From Ampelocalamus luodianensis (lineage: Eukaryota; Streptophyta; Magnoliopsida; Poales; Poaceae): a stretch of 64,000 nt of DNA. The position numbers and the translations under genes were made by a program. The notes beneath the pieces were generated by a model. It saw only the letters and a program-made list of their open reading frames with translations, was not told the DNA's origin and did not search any database. This document shows, in pieces, positions 48,844-60,067 of the stretch. The DNA is taken from contig CM070635.1 in assembly GCA_036346255.1 (NCBI GenBank), forward strand, positions 41,691,715-41,755,714, written 5' to 3'. Each line of letters starts with the position of its first letter. Positions within the stretch are counted from its first letter, which is position 1.

Positions 48844-49130
48844 TGTTAGAAATAATGCACGGATTAATAGAGACAAGATACACAAATTTTACGTAAAAAA
48901 CCTTTACGGGAAAAAACCACGGGCGTCAATCGACGATGATCACCATATGAGGAGTGTTTACAAAATGTCGGGGGATTATAATGAGGCGTGAGGCGTCAAC
49001 TCTCCCCGTGCGGCTTACAAGAGGTATATAAAATGGTAAACAGACTTGGAGTCCAAGTAAGAAACTAATATGCTAATATGGTAACTAATCCGAATACTTC
49101 CATATTAGAAATTCGGATCACAATTTAACA
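48844..49130 (-). repeat. 5' LTR of copia 1
   Basis: Paired with 43466-43751. The adjacent GCTCTGTTATAA (48830-48841 region) resembles a degenerate complement of the tRNA-Met primer site. Confidence 0.9.
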
Positions 49131-49135
49131 GTAAC

Positions 49136-49450
49136 CGGATCAGTTGCTGGTCATACTGTATCCCCGTATCACCTTAACAACCGGAGGCGCAAAATGGCCG
49201 TTCAAACTACAACGCCCCCAATTCCCAGTTAGGCTTTGCTACGCGATGACTATTAACAAGAGCCAAGGGCAGACCCTAGAGAGTGTTGGCGTGTATCTTT
49301 AAAAAATCAGTTTTTACCCATGGTCAATTATATGTAGTTGTCTCTCGAGTTACATCAAGAAAAGCCCTCGAGATCCTTACTGAGAACAAAGGCGGCACAT
49401 GTGGCTCTAAAACAAAAAATATCGTTTTCTATGAGGTTTTCCAGGCAGTA
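49136..49450 (+). pseudogene. Helitron Pif1-like helicase, C-terminal part
   Basis: Continues the interrupted helicase: FPVRLCYAMTINKSQGQTLESVGVYL (49220-49300), then after a one-base frame change THGQLYVVVSRVTSRKALEIL and KNIVFYEVF (to 49445). The TINKSQGQT and GQLYVAVSR motifs are hallmark motifs V and VI of the Pif1/RecD superfamily. It joins exactly to 43465 once the copia element and one GTAAC copy are removed. Confidence 0.87.
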
Positions 49451-50320
49451 TAGTCTGCATTTCTCTTTACTATCCTTTTATTTCCACACGCTATATTTTT
49501 CCCCCTCTTCAGACGTTCGGTTTGTTCAGCACTATACAAAAAATAGTTTGTTCATTATGTTTGACAACTCTTCTACACAGAATCCTACTCTTTACCAATC
49601 GTGGTTTCCGGCAATATTTCTTAAAAGTCCGTTCCTAATAAACTTGACATACTATACATGCTGCAAACTTTCCCTAAATAAAACTCAGAGTTTGATCCAG
49701 CGTTTCTCCGGTCAACGAATCTAGCCTACTACAAATTATATATGTTGAGGAACCGTCGCTGGCGAGTCCAGTCCGAGCGATTACCTCGTAGACAAGCGTA
49801 GAATCGTAAGAACAATGCATGAACACAAGAACAGAATAAGAGATAGAACACAGAGATGTAGGGGACTTCTTGCTTCTCTTTATTCCTTCATCTATCGACA
49901 ACTTTACAATGAATAGCACCCCTATTTATAGGCTACGACCTGCTAGGGTTTGGGATGGGCGCCCACTAATGGGCAGATCTCGGGCCATAGTTTCCAACAC
50001 TCCCCTTGGGCACCCATCCTTCATGTCTATGTCTCGTCAAAACTCCATAAAAACCCGGTGGGAAAAATTTGGAGAAAGAGTACATGAATCATGTTACTTA
50101 TCTTTGCGAATTGCCTCATTAAAAACCTTAGCCGAGAAACTTGGGAAAACTCGTCGAGGAAAAAGAGTACAATCCACCCAATTTCATTTAATCTCGAGGA
50201 TTTACCTTTTGGGTACTCGATCTTCATGATCAAGCTTTAGTAATGAGTTTGTGAAGATTCTCCCCACAGATCACTTCTCTAAGTCTCATCATTCCAATTC
50301 CACATATGCATCTTTCAAAG

Positions 50321-53303
50321 CTAGACATTGGAAGTGACTTCTGAATAAATCGCAAGATTCTCACATGACCTAGTATGCGATGCTTTGATTACGTTCATCT
50401 TTTGCAATTCATGAGCATAGAAGAACTTGGGGTTGATATGCTTTGTGAGAGGATTCTTCACAATAACCCATCTGCACTTGTGCAACACAAGTCGCATTAT
50501 CTTCATTGATAATAGTGGGGTTGGTGCGGTATTCAATCCACATAATCGCTGGATGTAGTGAATCATCCGCCGAAGCCAAGTACATTCTCGTGAGGCCTTG
50601 TATAATGCTATTGTTTCCGAGTGGTTCGTCGAAGTCGGTACAAGACTACGCTTAGACGATTTTCATGGAATTGCGGTTCCACCACATAGGAGTTCATAGC
50701 ACTGCTTGCGATTTGGTGTATCACGGGTCCTACAAGTACTGTTTTCTGCATTGCCATTCATAGTTAAGTCTTTGTTCTTTCAGTAGAATGTACCAAGTTC
50801 TTTGCTTCCTTAGAGGTATCGGAAGATATCCTTTATTCCCTGCCAATGCCTTTGGTAGGTTCTGCACTATACCTTGCTAGTAGGTTCCCGGCAAATACAA
50901 TGTCCGTTCTAGTACAGTTTGCTAAATACATTAGTGCTTCTATTGCACCTCAGTGTGGGAGTTCCGGTCCCAGGACTTTCTCCCCTCTTCTTTAGAGTGC
51001 TGTATGAGTCTTTGTCTTGTCTGCAAAGATCTTTCGACCATTGGCACTTTCAAAGGGTATGTCTTTGCCAAGTCGAACCTTTCTAACACCTTCAGTGTAG
51101 GTGTTGATGCAATAATGTTCCTTCAGGGGCATGCTCAAACTGCAAGCCTAAGCAATATTTGGTTTTACCCAAACCTTTCATTTCATACTCCAACTCCAGG
51201 TAAGAGTTTGCTTTCTTAATATCCTTCAGGGTTCCGATAATATTCAGATCATCTTCATACACTGAGATTATACAAAATCCATTCTGGGATTGTTGTATAA
51301 ATACACAGGGTTTATTCTCATTGTTCGTGTAGCCTTTCTTGCATAGAAAGTCGCTTCAAGCGATTATACCACATTCTGCCTGATTGCTTAAGTTCGTACA
51401 ATGACTTTCTGAGTTTCACACTGTACATATTTCTATTTGCTCTATCTTGGTTGGGACGAGGATACATTGGGTATCTTCGTATAAATGTCTGAATCAATAT
51501 TTCATAAAGGTATCTTTGGTACCCCATCCATCAATTTCAATTCTAACTTCAAGTTCACTTGCCATTGAGATAAATATCTAAAGGAGTTCCACCATGACCA
51601 GGGAATAGGTTTTTCATAATCATCTCTGGATGTTCAATAAAACCTTATGCAACGAGCCTTGCTTCTTTTCATTTCTCTTTCGAACAAATATCCACTTATA
51701 CCCTACAGGTGCACAAGGGAGGCGTCACTTACGAGCCCAAACGCCCTTCTTTATTCGGAGAGAATAATTTAGTTTCTCTGCCTTCTTTCAATCCGATTTT
51801 TTTCATTCAATGACGTCTGTGCTCTGAATCAAGATTGATGATTGTGGCAAGTTTCTTTGCAAAGTATATGTCGACATTGGTCATTGTCATATTCAAAGAT
51901 TCTCCGAGGTCATAAATTTTATAGCTATTTCTTCAAGGCGATTCTTCTAATGCTTCTACTTGCTCATCGCCGCTTCCAATTGCGGGGCAAGTCCCTTTAG
52001 TTTTTCAGCTCGATGTGTGCGCACATCCATGCCGATGTCTCCCTTCATGGGGATGTTCAATTACGGTATGCCTTTTAGAAGGTTCCATACCGATACCAGT
52101 CTCAAGCGGCTCCCCTTTTGGTTACTGGGCACTTGGTGATCGGTTGTGTCAAGTCCTTCTTATCCTTTTCACGGCGTCCCGGTTGCCGGATTCGAGGGCG
52201 GAGTTCTCGTCCTTTTCGAGGCCTGCGGGCGGGATTAGGGATACCTTCATTGGTATTTCAACCCTCTCCGGTGCATTGCGTACAGGCAAATGCTACTTGG
52301 TCACGCTCTTCGAATCACTAAAGTGGTCTGACAGTTGATTTGCTAATATTTGCAAATCTATTATCTTCTCGACTTCAATTGTCTTCTAGACTTCAATTCA
52401 ATTATCTTACGGATTTGCAATTATCTTACGGACTTCTCTATTTGCTTCACTAGTGCGCGGGTCATATGCATAGATTTTTAATTATCTTCTGGATTTCAAT
52501 TGTCTTCTAGACTTCAATTATTTTCCGACATTATTATCAAGGGTTGATTTCCTCCCCCTAATGACGGAAACCGATCTCATCTAATGTACTATCGTGAATC
52601 GGGCATTATACAAATCTCGATCATATGGTCCAAATACTTGATTATGGATCTTGTCTCATAACCAACGTATATCCGGACTTTTGGAAGACCCTTTGCGCTT
52701 CATTGCGGTGGTGGTATAGGTATATAACCCTTGCAACCAAACTGCGAAGATGAGTAGTTTTGATCTTGACCTTGCGCTAGTTACATAGTTGGATGGATGT
52801 TATAGGCGACGGTCTAAAATTGATGAGAGCTGCTACGGCGAGATGCGTGTCCCCAACATATAGTTGGTAAATTACAATTCTTCAAAGTTACGCTAGTCCA
52901 TTACAGGTGCGGATGTGCGTTATAGAATACTCAACTTTAATTCCCATTTTCATACAATAATCATCGGATGCCTTGAAGTACATTCTATGGCGTTGTCCAT
53001 TGGATGGACTTCACGTGATGATCGAAATTATTTTCAATTGTTAATTATCGCAAGATTTAGCTTTGCAAAAGCATAGTTTCTCATAGACAATAAACATATG
53101 TGCGACTATTCAGGAAGCATCGATGAGCACCATAAAATACTTAATTGACCCTTACAGGGTTGTATAGGACCGCAAAGTCTCCTAGATACGGTCCAGAATG
53201 CGAGGACTTCATCCTTCGCTTTGAGCAAAGGTCTAATAATTAATTTCCGGTGGCACATGCGGGCACACAAAATCTTCTGATTCGAGAAATTCTTAATATT
53301 CAT
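50321..53303 (-). pseudogene. Copia 2 pol remnants (integrase, reverse transcriptase, RNase H)
   Basis: Recognised pieces: HRKLIIRPLLKAKDEVLAFW and CGPIQPCKGQ (integrase entry, 53300-53106); YSVKLRKSLYELKQSGRMWY (reverse transcriptase, about 51440-51370); and NPLTKHINPKFFYAHELQKM (RNase H tail, about 50470-50400). The sequence between them keeps copia-like phrases in changing frames. The density of one- and two-base indels is very high, so no domain is whole. Confidence 0.75.
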
Positions 53304-53309
53304 ATCATG

Positions 53310-55790
53310 TCCTGTGAATTGTTAATTATATCTCTCATCATCCTAAGACCTAGGCGGCACAATCTATCATGCGAGAGATAGAAAAGTTCGAGCTTCTAAA
53401 TACAGTTTTCGGGAAAGAATAGGTCAGTAGGTGCCTTAATATTAGTGTAGTATAGCCCAATTTCATATGAAGGAAGATATTCTAATGCTATTTTCATTTT
53501 CTTCACGCTTTGTAATGAGCAGTATTTTGTACCATACTCTTCTTGATCTCTACATGGAAGCTTTAGCACAAATATCGTGAGAGTTCTAGTCGATTCTGGT
53601 ACAATAAGTCTTCTTTAATGACCAAAGTTGTGCCCGTTGGGAGTATAATTATGACCCTTCACGAGCCTATTATACAAGTATCATTGCTGCGATCGTCGTA
53701 AGACTACGGCATTCTTCTTGATCATTCGAAAAATTTACTGCTTATCTCGGGATGATATTCGTTGTCCGCTACATGCTAAGCACACTTCCTCCATAGAAGC
53801 GCCACACGCGTTCTAATATAATGTACTTTATTAATATGTAGCAGAAAACAAGCAACACATAAATAAAATACTTGAGATATCGAGCGTAACTTGCTATTAT
53901 AAAGACGGAAAATAAGCCTTGCAGACTCATAATAAGAATTTAATGCTTTGCTCTTCTAGAGCTTGCAACCATTATTCAATAATTCAAAATTCGCTTCAAT
54001 TACAAGCGCAAGTTTCTATAAAGGTTCGAGTGCAATGCGTGCCTTTGGATCTAATAGGAAGTATTCGGAACTTACGCCTAAATCGGCTCCATGCGCGATC
54101 TTCTCCTCTTGGTTAGCTACGGTTTGCGCACTGCGATGTCCAAAGGAGGGATGATGGAGTGTTGCATCGGGCTGTTCACATTCATAAGTGCAACTAATGG
54201 ATGTGAATCCTCATTACTGCAATGGCGAGGTATGCCTCATGCTATCATTTGCCCTTCTTCTTAGACCGAAAACATCAATAATGTGCGACACACAACCTTA
54301 CCCTTCTTGTTCCTCTCATTCGTGAGAGGCTTCATCACCTATAGTCGCTAGCGATGGCTTCATGGCCAACCTTGCTCCTAGGTGGTTGCGAGATGAAGTT
54401 CTTTCTTAGAATATCATCTTGAGTTTACGCAACTTGCATGATGTCAATTAATTTGGCATACTTAATGTAGCCGTCTTGGCGATAGTTGCTTGCGGATTGC
54501 ACCGCGTTCGGGTGAAAGGTAGAGAGTCTTCTCAATCTTACGCTCATCAGTGATTACATTACCACGAAATTGAAGATCATTATAAATGCAGTACAAATTA
54601 CGACCATCTTGGGTCGGTTCTCGAATTCACGATTCGTGATGCGATCATCTTCATATTCATGCAAAAGTTCAAAGGATTACTTGGTAATCTGCATAAAATG
54701 GTTGCAAAATTCCGTATTTTCTATGCATTTTTCATGATTTCTTGCTATTTCGGTGATTAAAAACAATATAAACAATCACGAGATAATCAAAACGATAAAT
54801 GTGATACATAAATTATATAGAAATAATAATAACAAGGATAAATATGCTTCAAAGTTCAAAAATATGCAAAAATTTGGGTTCGAAGCCTTTTCTGGAAAAA
54901 TGATTTTTAAAAACCGCAAGTTTCAGGGTTAACACGCAAAATATCGCTTACGAGACAATTTGCGCGTAATTTCAAGACTTAGAGGCCCTTTTGCAAAAAT
55001 CGGATTTTCACGCGCCCCCTTTTTCTTTTCCACCCGCTGCTTCCTTTCTTTTCGCTCCTTTTTTTCTCATCAGTAGCGCCATTGTATCCACGTCGCGGCT
55101 ACGCTGCGCGGAGACATCATGGGCGGCGGCGGCAGGCAGCGCGCGATGAAAAGCGGGGGAGGCGGCGCTCGTGGGCCGGCGCGCGGCGCGGCGCGGGGCG
55201 GCCGGTTGGCGCCATGCGGGCGGGAGGCCGGCGGCGCTTCGGCGGATTCATGCGGCTGCGGCGTCAGCGCGGCGGTGCGTGGGTAGGCAAAAAGCGGCGG
55301 CCACGAGTTTGTGAGTGGGGCATTCGGCGGTGTGCGGCAGCGGCGCGTGACAACTCTTCGCGGCAGCCTTCTTCCCTCCTTCATTTACTTCATGCCATGG
55401 CGCAATGTGGCGGTGCGGTGCAAGGTGGCTACCCATGGGCCGAGCGCCTGCGTGGTCACACAGCGCATGCGCGCCGCGAGATTTTTTTATCGCTCATATA
55501 ATCGCTCACTCGCGAATGCACGCAGCATATCCCATGATTACCGCTCACGCGCAAATTTACTATTCATGCGCGACATCGCTCATCCGTGATTCTGTTCACA
55601 ATTAATCGTCATCGTTCGCGCACGATTCTTTTCATCTATGTATGTAAAAGAGGTAGATTGCAACATGTGCTTGATGGCGATACGTGATGCCTGACTATGC
55701 TACATGGTTCCTTCCATATATTACATGCAATCATCATCTACTCTTTCATGCATCCACCGATCGGCTTGGCTATTCATGAGTGGATTTGCT
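53310..55790 (-). other. Copia 2 gag/leader region, not resolvable
   Basis: Should hold gag and protease by position but no clear motif could be read. 55030-55480 is a GC-rich patch whose Arg/Ala/Pro-rich open frames on both strands look compositional. The rest is AT-rich. Confidence 0.4.
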
Positions 55791-55890
55791 GCAAACTTTC
55801 CTAAATAAAACTCAAGAGTTTGATCCAGCGTTTCCCCGGTGAACGAATCCAGCCTACTACAAATTATATCTATTCTTTCATTCTGCCTCG
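55791..55890. repeat. Copy of the insertion-site sequence inside copia 2
   Basis: 55791-55868 repeats 49672-49741, the sequence just outside the left LTR (landmarks GTTTGATCCAGCGTTT and CCTACTACAAATTATA). It continues with TATTCTTTCATT, which also follows the right LTR at 56162. The leader therefore contains an uninterrupted version of the target. Confidence 0.8.
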
Positions 55891-56569
55891 GTGTAGAGTT
55901 TCCCAATCAAAAGCCAAATTTGCGGGGTGAAAGCAATCTCGATTCAATCAGGAGAGTCGATCGTCGCGATAACGTGTTGAGGAACCGTCGCGAGTTCTAT
56001 CTACGTAAGATGCATGAACACAAGAACATAAGAGATTCTTTTGCTTCTCTTTATTCCTTCATCTATCGACCAATACAATGAATAGCACCCCTATTTATAG
56101 GCTCACTCTGGGCGCCACTAATGGGCCGACCGCAGTCGTGCCCATAGTTTCCCAACAATATATATTCTTTCATTACGCCTCTGTTTTCCCCCCACACAAT
56201 AGCGCTTCTATCTACGATATCAAGAGTTCACGATGCATAAATATCTTACTCCATGTTTAGTACATTAATCCAAACTTAGTAAAAGTATTTAATTTGTTTT
56301 CCAAACTTAGTGTATTTTGCACGTATTTTACGTATACCACCAATATTATGGTTTTGCTTCTGACTCTTCGCTGTGTTCTTTTTCTTTCACTTGTCCCTAA
56401 ATACCAGTTTGCTAATGTTTTCCACATCCACAAACATTTACTAAGTATACCTTCCCTGTTCTTCTGACATAGCAATCTACCATGTGTTCCTCTTCTAGTT
56501 ACTGCCCCCCAACCCTCTACAAATACTATTATATTTTTCCCCTGTCGTGCTCTATATCTTTCCTACACA

Positions 56570-56588
56570 AAAGCCTACTCCATATTTT
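56570..56588. repeat. Left target-site duplication of the SINE (19 bp)
   Basis: AAAGCCTACTCCATATTTT, identical to 56821-56839. Confidence 0.93.
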
Positions 56589-56820
56589 TTTTTTTTTAGA
56601 GGCCCAGGATTTTCCCATCCGGACTGCATTAAAGAAGAATAAGCACCCTACTTTGCGAGGCGTCCACGGGAGCAGCGCTACGAACCGTGGTAGGCTCAAG
56701 GCCACTGTGCCCCAGCACAGTCCCCACTTTTTCTCACTACGCGCGCAGCAGCCGCATGCGAGACCGGGGGTCGAACCCCCGATCGATCCCTCGCACCTAC
56801 CGCGGGAGGACCAAGTGAGC
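56589..56820 (-). mobile_element. tRNA-derived SINE, 232 bp
   Basis: Flanked by perfect 19-bp direct repeats. On the - strand the 5' end has a tRNA-like head with B-box GGTTCGACCCC (56768-56780 region) and a possible A-box near 56800. The 3' end is an A-run (T-run at about 56586-56597 on the + strand). Such elements are transcribed by RNA polymerase III and moved by LINE machinery. The short open frame across it is meaningless. Confidence 0.93.
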
Positions 56821-56839
56821 AAAGCCTACTCCATATTTT
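56821..56839. repeat. Right target-site duplication of the SINE (19 bp)
   Basis: Identical to 56570-56588. Confidence 0.93.
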
Positions 56840-56849
56840 GTATACTCCC

Positions 56850-58290
56850 TGTAAGGACCCGGGATGAACACCCTAAATTCTTTGTGTATTTCTGAACTAG
56901 TCCCATGATCAGTTGCTAACTCACACGGTAAACAAATATGGTACCACAACTATAATCGCAAAACTTTATTAATAAACAACATAGTTGATTACAAGAAAGG
57001 CTCATGAGCCGACAATACAGAACACAACGGAAGTCGAAGAGCAAGTAGTATAACCTAACTAATCTGCCACAAGCAACCGATTGGGGTAGCGGCCTAGTCG
57101 TCAAGGTCTTCAGCAGCTGTAAGGTCCTTCTTCTCTGAACAACATTTTATTAAGTAAGAGTGAGCACAAACAACCATGCCCCACAAGTTACACCTAGTAT
57201 TAGAATTATAATGCATGCAGGGATATAACAAAGGAAGACTTGTAGAGTTGATTTTGCATAAAGTAATGTTTCTTTCCAAATACTTGTACTAAGTTCCAAA
57301 GCAGATATTTTATAACTAAAATTTATTTTCTAAAACTCAAGTTTTATAGTCAGATAACATTCATCAATGAGTGGTGAATGATATCCTCCTATCACAAGGC
57401 TACCCGCCTAATTCCTATTTGGATAGAGATCTAAAACCATTTAATCAAGTCTTTTGAAAATAAAAATAAAAATAAAAATCTAACTTGGAGTGGCTTTGCC
57501 AGCATGTCTATGACCGTGGATACGGCTATTCGAATAGTTTTACACTCTGCAGAGGTGTACAGCTTTACCCACATGACACGATTTCTCTAGTTTGTTTGGC
57601 ATCCGTCGATACCACCGTTCACTACCTTAGGTGAGCAGTCTAGAGCACGTGACAAGGCCTTTACAAAGTGTCATTCCACCGCAATCCCCCCTCGCTAAGG
57701 TTTCACCCCCTTTGGATAGAAACCCGCAGGGTTCAGGCCCCCTCTTGTGCCAAGTGGGAATACAAGAATACATAAAAGTAGGTCATAAAGACACCCACAC
57801 AACCGGATGGAACGACCCCGGTGAAACATTGCAAATTAGTTAGTCATGTTTCGCCCACTTAGGAAATGTGGTAGTACGATAAGACGTAGCAAAATACGCT
57901 CGAAGACCGGTCCTTAACTGACTTGGGCGTCTACCAAAACAACCCTGGGCCTCGACCATAGAAATGAATCAATCCCGTGCATGAACATGCACCCATCCAA
58001 ACATCCATTTCGCCCAAGTCCAAACCAGTTTTCATTTTGTTTAACAAGTCAAATCATTTTATAAACTTCTATGGTAAAGACAATACCATAGCAACAATTT
58101 AAATTATAGCTAAATTTGTGGCTAAATTCCCCAAAGTAAATATTTTTGAGCTAAGCCTTGACTAAGCATAGAGTTTTTGCAACAAGGTCTAGTTCATACT
58201 AATGTACTGACCGAATTTTTATCTAGGGTGACAAGGTGTGAGGGATTCAATGTCTAAGAATTGTTAAGTACGAGGTCAGTATTTCAACCA
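56850..58290 (-). repeat. Gypsy LTR, 3' part, minus orientation
   Basis: Starts TGTAAGGACCCGGG, the complement of a ...GGGTCCTTACA LTR end. 57490-57720 is the reverse complement, with divergence, of 62400-62560 in the opposite LTR and shares the CTATTCGAATAG palindrome (57526-57537). The start of the LTR cannot be located to the right because minisatellite sequence follows. No coding content. Confidence 0.65.
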
Positions 58291-58309
58291 TCCAACAATC
58301 CAAAAGCCA

Positions 58310-58855
58310 CGACCAGGTCTACGACCAGATCCACGACAAGATTCCATGACTGGATTCCATGACCAGATCCACAACTAGATTCTACGACCAGATTTCCACG
58401 ACTAGATCCCATGACCAGATTTCCACGATTGGATCCACGACCAGATTCTACGACCAGATTTTCATGACTAGATCTCACGACTGGATTCCACGACAGGATC
58501 CACGACCAGATTCTACGACCAGATTTCCACGACTAGATCCCATGACTGGATTCCACGACTAGATCCACGACTGGATCCACAACCAGATTCTACGACCAGA
58601 TTTTCACGACTAGATCTACAACTAGGTCTCATGACTATGACCAGATCCCACGACTGGATCTATGACCAGACCTCATGACTACGACTAGATCCCACGACTA
58701 GATCAACGACCAGGTCTCACGACTACGACCAGATCCCATGACTGGATCTGCGACCAGGTCTCATGACTACGATCAGATCCCACGACTGGATCTGCGACCA
58801 GGTCTCACGACTACGACCAGATCCCACGACTTGATCTGCGACCATGTCTCACGAC
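58310..58855. repeat. Minisatellite of CCACGACTAGATC-type units
   Basis: About 540 bp built from variants of an 11-13-bp unit (A/C-rich, alternating GACCAGAT and GACTAGAT), with higher-order groups of roughly 50-60 bp (for example the group ending CTCACGACTACGACCAGAT). It gives meaningless repetitive open frames on both strands. It lies inside or beside the minus-oriented gypsy LTR. Confidence 0.9.
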
Positions 58856-58859
58856 TACC

Positions 58860-59600
58860 TATCATCCATTCTTTTCACAATTGATTTTCTAATAATCCAA
58901 CAATGGTATAACTCTATAATCCAACAATGTTATATCCAACATGAGCCTCTTTCCACAACCCAACCCCAACAATCCAAAATTCAACAATAGCTTAATCCTA
59001 TGATTCGACCTCCAACGATCCTTCAATCCCACAATCCATTCAATAAACATTTGTATAATTCTAAAATCACTATCCAAGAATCATGTATTTCTACCATCCA
59101 ATCTTTCCATAATTGTACACTTCTACAATTCGACAATAAAGTATTCCTATAATCAAATGTCCAACAGGAATGTATTCTTACGGTCCAATCATTTCAATTC
59201 CTAACCCCTGACCACAACACATTCGGTACGATTCTCCATACTATCGATCTTGACAATACATGGCTATACAATGGAATTGGGAATAACTATAAAGCTTTAA
59301 AACAGGACATTAAATTACTTGAGTTGAAATAACAATACAATAATAATTAAAAATGGAATTTAGATAATTTAAAATACTGGGATTCAAATATGATCAAAGG
59401 TGTAACTTGCCTTGCTTAATTAGCTATTGTTCGAAAACAGCGTCGAAAAGCAAGGATGCGTCGAAAACTGGTTCTCCAAAGTCGTCGAAAACTATACGTG
59501 AAAATGAGACAAAATCAGATAAAATCCAAATAAAATGAAAATACCAAGCTAGAACCAAAAGAAGGTATTGGGTTTAGATGAAGATAGAAATTTGAATAAC
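58860..59600. other. AT-rich spacer with short CAATCC/CAACAAT repeats
   Basis: No gene. Loosely repeated strings such as ATCCAACAAT appear between 58880 and 59180. Probably gypsy LTR interior. Confidence 0.4.
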
Positions 59601-59609
59601 TCGAGTCGA

Positions 59610-60045
59610 GTTTGAACGAAGGAGAACGAGCTCTTGGAAGTCTTGAAATCACAAGGTCGAAGGAGGTTTCGACTACAGGTGGTCGGAAGGAGGTTCAACT
59701 GATAGGAAAGATAGAGAAGGATTCAACTGCTCGACGCGGTCGAAGGAAGAAAAAAGGTTTTGACTGCTCAACGCAGTCGAAAAAAGTAAGGATTCGACTA
59801 CTCAAAGTGCTCAAAAGAAGGTTACAAGAAGGATGCGACTACTCAACGTGGTCGTAAGAGAGAAAGGATTCGACTACCTGGCCGAGAGAAGGTTTTGACA
59901 CACTGGTCGAAAGGATGTCAAAAGAAAGCTTCGACTACCAGGCCCAAAGAAGGATTTGACTACTCAACAGTGGTCGAAGGAAAAGAGGGGTTCAACTACT
60001 CAACAGTGGTCGAAGGAAAAGGAGGACTGAAACCGAGAGGGTGGT
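59610..60045. repeat. Minisatellite of GGTCGAAGGA / TCGACTACTCAAC units
   Basis: Degenerate repeats of roughly 30-50 bp combining GTCGAAGGAGG-type and TTCGACTACTCAACG-type pieces. The + strand open frame across part of it (59612-59857) is compositional. Confidence 0.75.
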
Positions 60046-60067
60046 CTCAACTGGGCGGGAGGTCCAA

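Larger units (their letters stand above)
43466..49130 (-). mobile_element. Ty1-copia LTR retrotransposon 1, 5.67 kb
   Basis: LTRs 43466-43751 and 48844-49130 (about 287 bp); target duplication GTAAC at 43461-43465 and 49131-49135, perfect. On the - strand the order is gag, zinc knuckle, protease, integrase, reverse transcriptase, RNase H, the copia order. The purine tract AAGGTGGAGAT lies next to the 3' LTR at 43752. It sits in the helicase of a Helitron. Frame breaks are few compared with the other elements, suggesting a fairly recent insertion. Gag and reverse transcriptase style resemble the Tork/Tnt1 group. Confidence 0.93.
42441..49450 (+). mobile_element. Helitron fragment (Pif1-like helicase), split by copia 1
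   Basis: The helicase C-terminal half of a Helitron Rep/Hel protein occupies 42445-43465 and, after the copia insertion, 49136-49450. The Rep domain, Walker A box and 5' end are missing. The 3' terminus (CTRR with hairpin) could not be located, partly because a second copia element interrupts the region at 49743. Confidence 0.8.
49743..56157 (-). mobile_element. Ty1-copia LTR retrotransposon 2, heavily damaged
   Basis: LTRs 49743-49999 and 55975-56157 (257 and 183 bp; the right one lacks about 70 bp of CG-rich sequence) start TGTTGAGGAACCG and end CCAACA. Target duplication ATATA at 49738-49742 and 56158-56162. A - strand TATAAATAGG box lies in both LTRs (49921-49930, about 56091-56100), and the purine tract AAGGGGAG abuts the left LTR, so the element runs leftward. 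Protein remnants in order: integrase near 53300-53106, reverse transcriptase near 51527-51318, RNase H near 50566-50321. Confidence 0.88.

Noticed and set aside
56760..56820. tRNA gene
   Set aside because: B-box and a weak A-box are present but the cloverleaf and anticodon arm are not; it is the head of a SINE.
56482..56895. 137-codon frame over the SINE
   Set aside because: Formed by SINE sequence and its flanks; SINEs do not code for protein.
58310..58855. CRISPR-like regular repeats
   Set aside because: Units are short, adjoining and degenerate, with no unique spacers; a plant minisatellite.
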